From assembly GCA_934746515.1 (NCBI GenBank), contig CAKVFH010000005.1:1-64000 (forward strand): DNA of 64,000 nt. Reading direction: 5' to 3'. Both the position numbers and the translations under genes were made by a program. Numbering within the stretch: the first letter of the stretch is position 1; each line of letters opens with the position of its first letter. The DNA is from an uncultured Clostridia bacterium (GTDB lineage: Bacteria > Bacillota > Clostridia > Christensenellales > UBA1242). Below are positions 60,797-64,000 of the stretch, in pieces. The notes below the pieces were generated by a model. It saw only the letters and a program-made list of their open reading frames with translations, made no database searches and was not told the origin of the DNA.

Positions 60797-61662
60797 GAGT
60801 TTTCCTTTAAAAGTAGATAGTTTACTGATAGAAGTGATTTTATTTTTTTGAATATGGCAACCCAGATGTTTTCGCCATGCTCAACTTGAATTCTGACATT
60901 TCCGCGAATGTCGTTGTGCTGAACTTGACCGAAATATCTGCTGTCTGATGAGTTGTTTCGGTTGTCTCCCATTGCGAAATAGCAGTTTTCTGAAATTGTA
61001 ATTGATTTTTTACGATTATCAAGTCCAAGTGAATCATTCATGATATTTTCAACAATTTGTTGGTCGAACCATGAGTATGTCATTCTTTTGTCTAAATACA
61101 TTGGCTCTTTTATGTAGGATTCTTCATTTAGTTCAACTGTTTGTCCGTTTGAGTTTTGAACCGATATTTCGTAGAAATATTTATTTCCGTCTTCGCTGAC
61201 GTCGGTTAAATAAAATGTGATTGTATCGCCAGGGCAGGCAACAATTCGCTTTATTAAAAAGTCTATGCGTTTTGAGCGGTTTGAATTGTCAATGTAGTGG
61301 TCTTGTTCGTTTGAAATAATCACTATATCGCCGTAGGTATAATGGTCTTTTTCGCGGTAATATACCATATCGCAATGGCTTGTGTCAAGGTCGCTGGTGG
61401 TTTGCGCATTGATTGTTGGAAGCATGCTTTGTCCGACGACTGTTATCGGTGTAAGGTAAACTTGAAACACGAAAAATATGCTCAAAAATACAACGCCAAA
61501 CACGCACAAGAAATGGAATAGTATGCTGTTAGTTTTGTAGCCAGATTTATCATCTTTGTTTGGTTCAAACGCAAGTTCATCATCAGGAATTTGATTGATT
61601 ATTTCTTCGTTTGAAACGCTATTGTTGTTTTCAGCTTTTTGGCTTTCCATTTTATTTTCCAT
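60793..61662 (-). CDS. lepB: Signal peptidase I
   Basis: 289 residues. A cytoplasmic acidic tail of about 50 residues, one membrane segment (about 50-72), then the catalytic domain. Ser in GQSMLPTI and Lys in LIKRIVACPGD form the dyad; box E is AMGDNRNNSSDSR. It removes signal peptides outside the membrane after Sec export. Compared with short Gram-positive SipS proteins the N-terminal tail is long. The start shows no ribosome binding site and lies just after a -10 box. Confidence 0.95.
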   Translation of the reverse strand: MENKMESQKAENNNSVSNEEIINQIPDDELAFEPNKDDKSGYKTNSILFHFLCVFGVVFLSIFFVFQVYLTPITVVGQSMLPTINAQTTSDLDTSHCDMVYYREKDHYTYGDIVIISNEQDHYIDNSNRSKRIDFLIKRIVACPGDTITFYLTDVSEDGNKYFYEISVQNSNGQTVELNEESYIKEPMYLDKRMTYSWFDQQIVENIMNDSLGLDNRKKSITISENCYFAMGDNRNNSSDSRYFGQVQHNDIRGNVRIQVEHGENIWVAIFKKIKSLLSVNYLLLKENS

Positions 61663-61667
61663 ACATT

Positions 61668-61681
61668 ATTATATTATACCA
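61668..61681 (-). promoter_or_regulatory. Extended -10 promoter of lepB, short or no leader
   Basis: TGG then TATAAT (61678-61673), with an overlapping second TATAAT (61673-61668). The distances to the ATG at 61662 are 10 and 5 bases, giving a leader of zero to about three bases. Confidence 0.5.
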
Positions 61682-61777
61682 TTTTTTGTGTTTAATCAAT
61701 GTTTTTTTATTTTTATTAAAAATGTTGTGACTAATTTGATAAAAAATTAAAATCTTGTGGCAAAAATTCTATTGTTA

Positions 61778-61786
61778 TGTTATAAT
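61778..61786 (+). promoter_or_regulatory. Leaderless extended -10 promoter
   Basis: TGT then TATAAT (61781-61786), followed by six bases to the ATG at 61793. There is no ribosome binding site and no clear -35. Confidence 0.55.
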
Positions 61787-61792
61787 TGTGGC

Positions 61793-62764
61793 ATGAAAAG
61801 ATTATATTATGCAACTTTTGAGAATGGTTTTGGCGAAGTTGTTAAAACTATTATTAGAAAAACCGATAAAAATTCAAAAATAAAAACGCTTTATGATGAT
61901 GCTGTTTTGTTCTTTGCTGACGAGCATTTTAAATTTAAAGACAGCTGTTTTTTTGATGCGTTTGTTGTTATTTTTAATGTTCACAAAACTGGTGTTGGTG
62001 CGCTTAACTTGACAGTGAAAAATATTCTGGAAAAGAGAGACATTAAAATCGCACTCCCAAAAGACACAGGAACGGTTAAACTGACAATTAAAAAAGAAAA
62101 TGAAAATGTTGTTTTGGATGCAAAGCTTAAAACTGCTTTTGAAGTTATGGTGAAAAAGATAACCAAAAAGGGCATTAGTTATTTTGCAAAAGACGAGCTT
62201 GTGCTTTTGTCGAAAAAAGACGGCGAAAACTTGTTTATGAAACGAATTGAAACCGCTGACAAATTTTTGCCGTTAATCACAAAATATGGTTTGAGACCAG
62301 AAACAGCATATCTTTTGAATGTTTTATCAGAGCCAGTTCCAAATGAAGTTGTTGTTGATGCAATCAGCAACAGCGGGGTGATACCTTTTGTCAGATGCAA
62401 CTCGTTTGCAAAGGCAAATGTGATTGCTTGTTCAAAAGAAAAAGAAGAAAATGAAAAGCTTAAAAGGATTTCAAAAAAGCTTAAGTCAAATGGTTTTTCT
62501 GTTTTGAATTATGACTTTTTGGACGATAATTTTCCAATCAAATTTATTGATAAAATTGTCACTGATTTGACAGAACTTGGTTTTGGAAAGATTGAAACCA
62601 TGCATGATTTTTATGACAAGGTGTTTGAACTAAAAATAAAAAGTGTTGTGGCCATTATGCCAAAAAATTACGACATAAACAGATTTATTAGTCAAAAATA
62701 TGATATTTTGACAGAGATAAAAGCAGATAAATTCAATGCTTACAAACTTAAAATCAAAGCATAA
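61793..62764 (+). CDS. THUMP-domain RNA methyltransferase homologue, degenerate catalytic motifs
   Basis: 323 residues. The N-terminal half is THUMP-like (about 1-150). The second half begins GLRPETAYLLNVL, as in Trm11/TrmN/RlmL-type methyltransferases. Where relatives have DPxCGSGT the protein reads VVDAISNSGVIPF, and the usual DPPYG-type motif is TDLTELGFG. SAM binding and catalysis are therefore doubtful. The start is placed at MKRLYYATF because of the -10 box spacing; a GTG at 61757 lies upstream of that promoter. Confidence 0.65.
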   Translation: MKRLYYATFENGFGEVVKTIIRKTDKNSKIKTLYDDAVLFFADEHFKFKDSCFFDAFVVIFNVHKTGVGALNLTVKNILEKRDIKIALPKDTGTVKLTIKKENENVVLDAKLKTAFEVMVKKITKKGISYFAKDELVLLSKKDGENLFMKRIETADKFLPLITKYGLRPETAYLLNVLSEPVPNEVVVDAISNSGVIPFVRCNSFAKANVIACSKEKEENEKLKRISKKLKSNGFSVLNYDFLDDNFPIKFIDKIVTDLTELGFGKIETMHDFYDKVFELKIKSVVAIMPKNYDINRFISQKYDILTEIKADKFNAYKLKIKA

Positions 62765-62765
62765 C

Positions 62766-62802
62766 AAAAGGCGCAGCCAATTGGCTACGCCTTATTTTTT
62801 TT
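62766..62802 (+). terminator. Terminator between convergent genes
   Basis: A long palindrome, AAGGCG(c)AGCCAATTGGCT(a)CGCCTT, with T residues after it. Its right half contains the stop codon of the minus-strand gene. Confidence 0.8.
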
Positions 62803-63468
62803 GATGTTTGCTTCTTTTTGTTTCATATCGTTATATTTGATTGTCATCTTTTTTGCACCACTCAAAATAACAATGAGTGGAATGATTAAACAAATCACAA
62901 ATATTGCGAGCATGATTAGTGGGTGATGAACAAAGATAAACACGATTGATGATATAAATTGAATAAGTCCAGCAAGTCTAAAATGATAGCTGGCGGTTAT
63001 GTGTGATTGTTTCCAGATAAATTCGGTTGTTGTTGTGTTTTTTGTGCTGATGCCCAGCTTGTTTTTGTAGCTGATATTTTTTATGATTGAGCCATAAACA
63101 AAAACAGCAAGTGAGAGTGGCAAAAAAATTGAAAGTGATAGCGGAATTTTTGAAATTTCGCCTAACATAAAGTCTTGTTCTGTGCAGAAATATGAAAAAC
63201 CGAGAAGGTTATTGAAAACTACAAAAATCAAAAGCCCAGAAAAGATTAGTTTTAAATTTTTAATTTTTAAACATAGATAAAGCGTCATGAAAATCAGTGG
63301 CAAAATTAAACCAAACAATAGCCACCATTTTGAACCAATAAAAATGATTTCATCATGAATTCCAGCTAAAAGCGGAACAGATGCTGGTGTCATAAAAATT
63401 AAAAGTGGCAAGCAAAGACAAAGGTTGATGCTTGCAATAAGGATTATTATAATATTGTTTTTCTTCAT
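62785..63468 (-). CDS. SdpI/DUF1648-family membrane protein
   Basis: 227 residues with six or so membrane segments. The DUF1648-like loop is around AGIHDEIIFIGSKW, and the SdpI-like C-terminal part begins KLGISTKNTTTTEFIWKQSH. SdpI is the immunity and signalling protein against the SdpC killing peptide in Bacillus; many homologues have no known toxin, and none is adjacent here. The gene is leaderless by promoter spacing. Its stop lies in the shared terminator. Confidence 0.75.
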   Translation of the reverse strand: MKKNNIIIILIASINLCLCLPLLIFMTPASVPLLAGIHDEIIFIGSKWWLLFGLILPLIFMTLYLCLKIKNLKLIFSGLLIFVVFNNLLGFSYFCTEQDFMLGEISKIPLSLSIFLPLSLAVFVYGSIIKNISYKNKLGISTKNTTTTEFIWKQSHITASYHFRLAGLIQFISSIVFIFVHHPLIMLAIFVICLIIPLIVILSGAKKMTIKYNDMKQKEANIKKNKA

Positions 63469-63474
63469 GTTTTA

Positions 63475-63503
63475 AGATTAAGAAAAATATTAAAACTTGT
63501 CAA
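63475..63503 (-). promoter_or_regulatory. Leaderless promoter of the SdpI-like gene
   Basis: Perfect TTGACA (63503-63498), 17 bases, poor -10 TAATCT (63480-63475), then six bases to the ATG at 63468; no ribosome binding site. Confidence 0.5.
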
Positions 63504-63523
63504 GAAATTAAGCATTAAAATGG

Positions 63524-63553
63524 CAAAATAAAAATGCACCAAAACAGTGCATT
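63524..63553 (-). terminator. Terminator of the veg gene
   Basis: On the minus strand AATGCAC (63553-63547) pairs with GTGCATT (63539-63533), followed by TTTATTTTG. Confidence 0.8.
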
Positions 63554-63579
63554 CATAAGGTTGCGGCAGTAAATGCAAA

Positions 63580-63822
63580 TTAGTTTGTGCCAAGTTTGTT
63601 GATGACAACGTCGCCACAAAGCACTTCATTGTAGGAATATGAAAGCGGGTTTTTGCCGTCGCCAATATTTACCGTAAAAATACTTGGGTAGACATTTTCA
63701 ATAATGCCTTGATATTTTTCAATTTTTTTTCTGCCTTTATTGATTTCCATTGAAATATTTGAACCCTTAAGTTTTCCAATTTCTTCAATAACTGCTGAAA
63801 CATTTGTGTTCACTTTTCTCAT
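63580..63822 (-). CDS. veg: Veg-family protein (DUF1021)
   Basis: 80 residues. The family pattern is clear: GRKKIEKYQGIIENVYPSIF followed by a VNIGDG strand and the SYSYNEVLCGDVVI end, corresponding to SYSYADVLTxxVEI in Bacillus Veg. Veg is reported to affect biofilm gene expression in Bacillus; its fold is a small beta barrel. The start is the ATG seven bases after AAAGGAG; an upstream TTG at 63855 has no ribosome binding site. Confidence 0.88.
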   Translation of the reverse strand: MRKVNTNVSAVIEEIGKLKGSNISMEINKGRKKIEKYQGIIENVYPSIFTVNIGDGKNPLSYSYNEVLCGDVVINKLGTN

Positions 63823-63925
63823 TTCTATCTCCTTTAACTCAATCTTTGCCAACAAAATTTTTTTTATTCAGTTTTGTAATATTTTTGTTTGGGTGCTAAT
63901 AGAATATTGCTAGTGGGGGATTTGT

Positions 63926-64000
63926 ATGGAAAATGTAGCTATAAGCGCTAGGAAAAAAATCACAATGGATAAGTATTTTTCTCAAGTTAAAATCGTTACG
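63926..64000 (+). CDS. Start of an unidentified gene, cut by the window end
   Basis: The first 25 codons are present, beginning MENVAISARKKITM and continuing in frame to the last base. GGGGGA lies six bases before the ATG. It is divergent from veg. Too little is visible to assign a family. Confidence 0.65.
   Translation, partial: MENVAISARKKITMDKYFSQVKIVT

Overview
The window is AT-rich bacterial chromosome. It carries sigma-A-type promoters (TTGACA/TATAAT), AGGAG-type ribosome binding sites and many short T-tailed intrinsic terminators. AddAB in place of RecBCD, a Veg-family protein, YvcK, ComFC, SdpI-like and MntP proteins, and secreted proteins with InlB-type and His/Cys-rich repeats all point to the Firmicutes. 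The best fit is an uncultured, host-associated Clostridia lineage; I cannot place it further. TGA acts as a stop codon. I see no phage, insertion sequence, CRISPR array or plasmid module.

Region by region. 1-830: tRNA-Ser(UGA) and a gene-free stretch with a three-copy 80-bp tandem repeat. 830-6041: two cell-surface proteins, a zinc-ribbon/GLUG-like membrane protein and a papain-fold protease with surface repeats. 6042-8241: asnS behind a leader that contains a terminator, then a 660-bp array of nested foldback repeats. 8264-16407: an iron alcohol dehydrogenase, a 52-residue protein, an ABC exporter pair, an InlB-repeat protein and a repetitive lipoprotein. 16548-23231: typA with a leader-peptide/terminator upstream, an rRNA m5C methyltransferase, an SDR enzyme, a MarR regulator and a zincin-like protein. 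23468-30671: unknown proteins, a CobW-type metallochaperone, Sua5/TsaC, a HAD protein, YvcK, an acyl-ACP thioesterase and a small FTR-like Fe-S protein. 30797-36858: tRNA-Asn, a NADAR-like protein beside PRPP synthetase, MntP, an esterase, cytidylate kinase and ComFC. 36927-46867: secA, two large unknown membrane-associated proteins, lysS and a phosphodiesterase. 47023-57511: a Lys-rich protein, a metalloprotease-family protein that lacks its active site, addB-addA, a low-complexity membrane protein and a DUF1858 protein. 57518-64000: HU, a small beta-helix protein, serS, a lipoprotein/signal peptidase I operon, a degenerate THUMP methyltransferase, an SdpI-like protein, Veg and the start of one more gene.

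Much of this is housekeeping: three aminoacyl-tRNA synthetases, two tRNAs, SecA and signal peptidase I for export, AddAB for double-strand break repair, and TypA plus an m5C methyltransferase for ribosome work. The accessory part is mostly envelope and surface proteins without a recognised function.

The most unusual signals are as follows. (1) The foldback array at 7581-8241 has a conserved hairpin core inside outer stems that differ between copies but stay paired. (2) About eight genes have a good promoter whose -10 box ends 5-10 bases (six in most cases) before the ATG and have no ribosome binding site, which implies leaderless mRNAs. (3) typA, and perhaps asnS, have short leader ORFs running through an intrinsic terminator. 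(4) Several members of known families have lost catalytic motifs (zinc peptidase, THUMP methyltransferase, the AddB Walker A).
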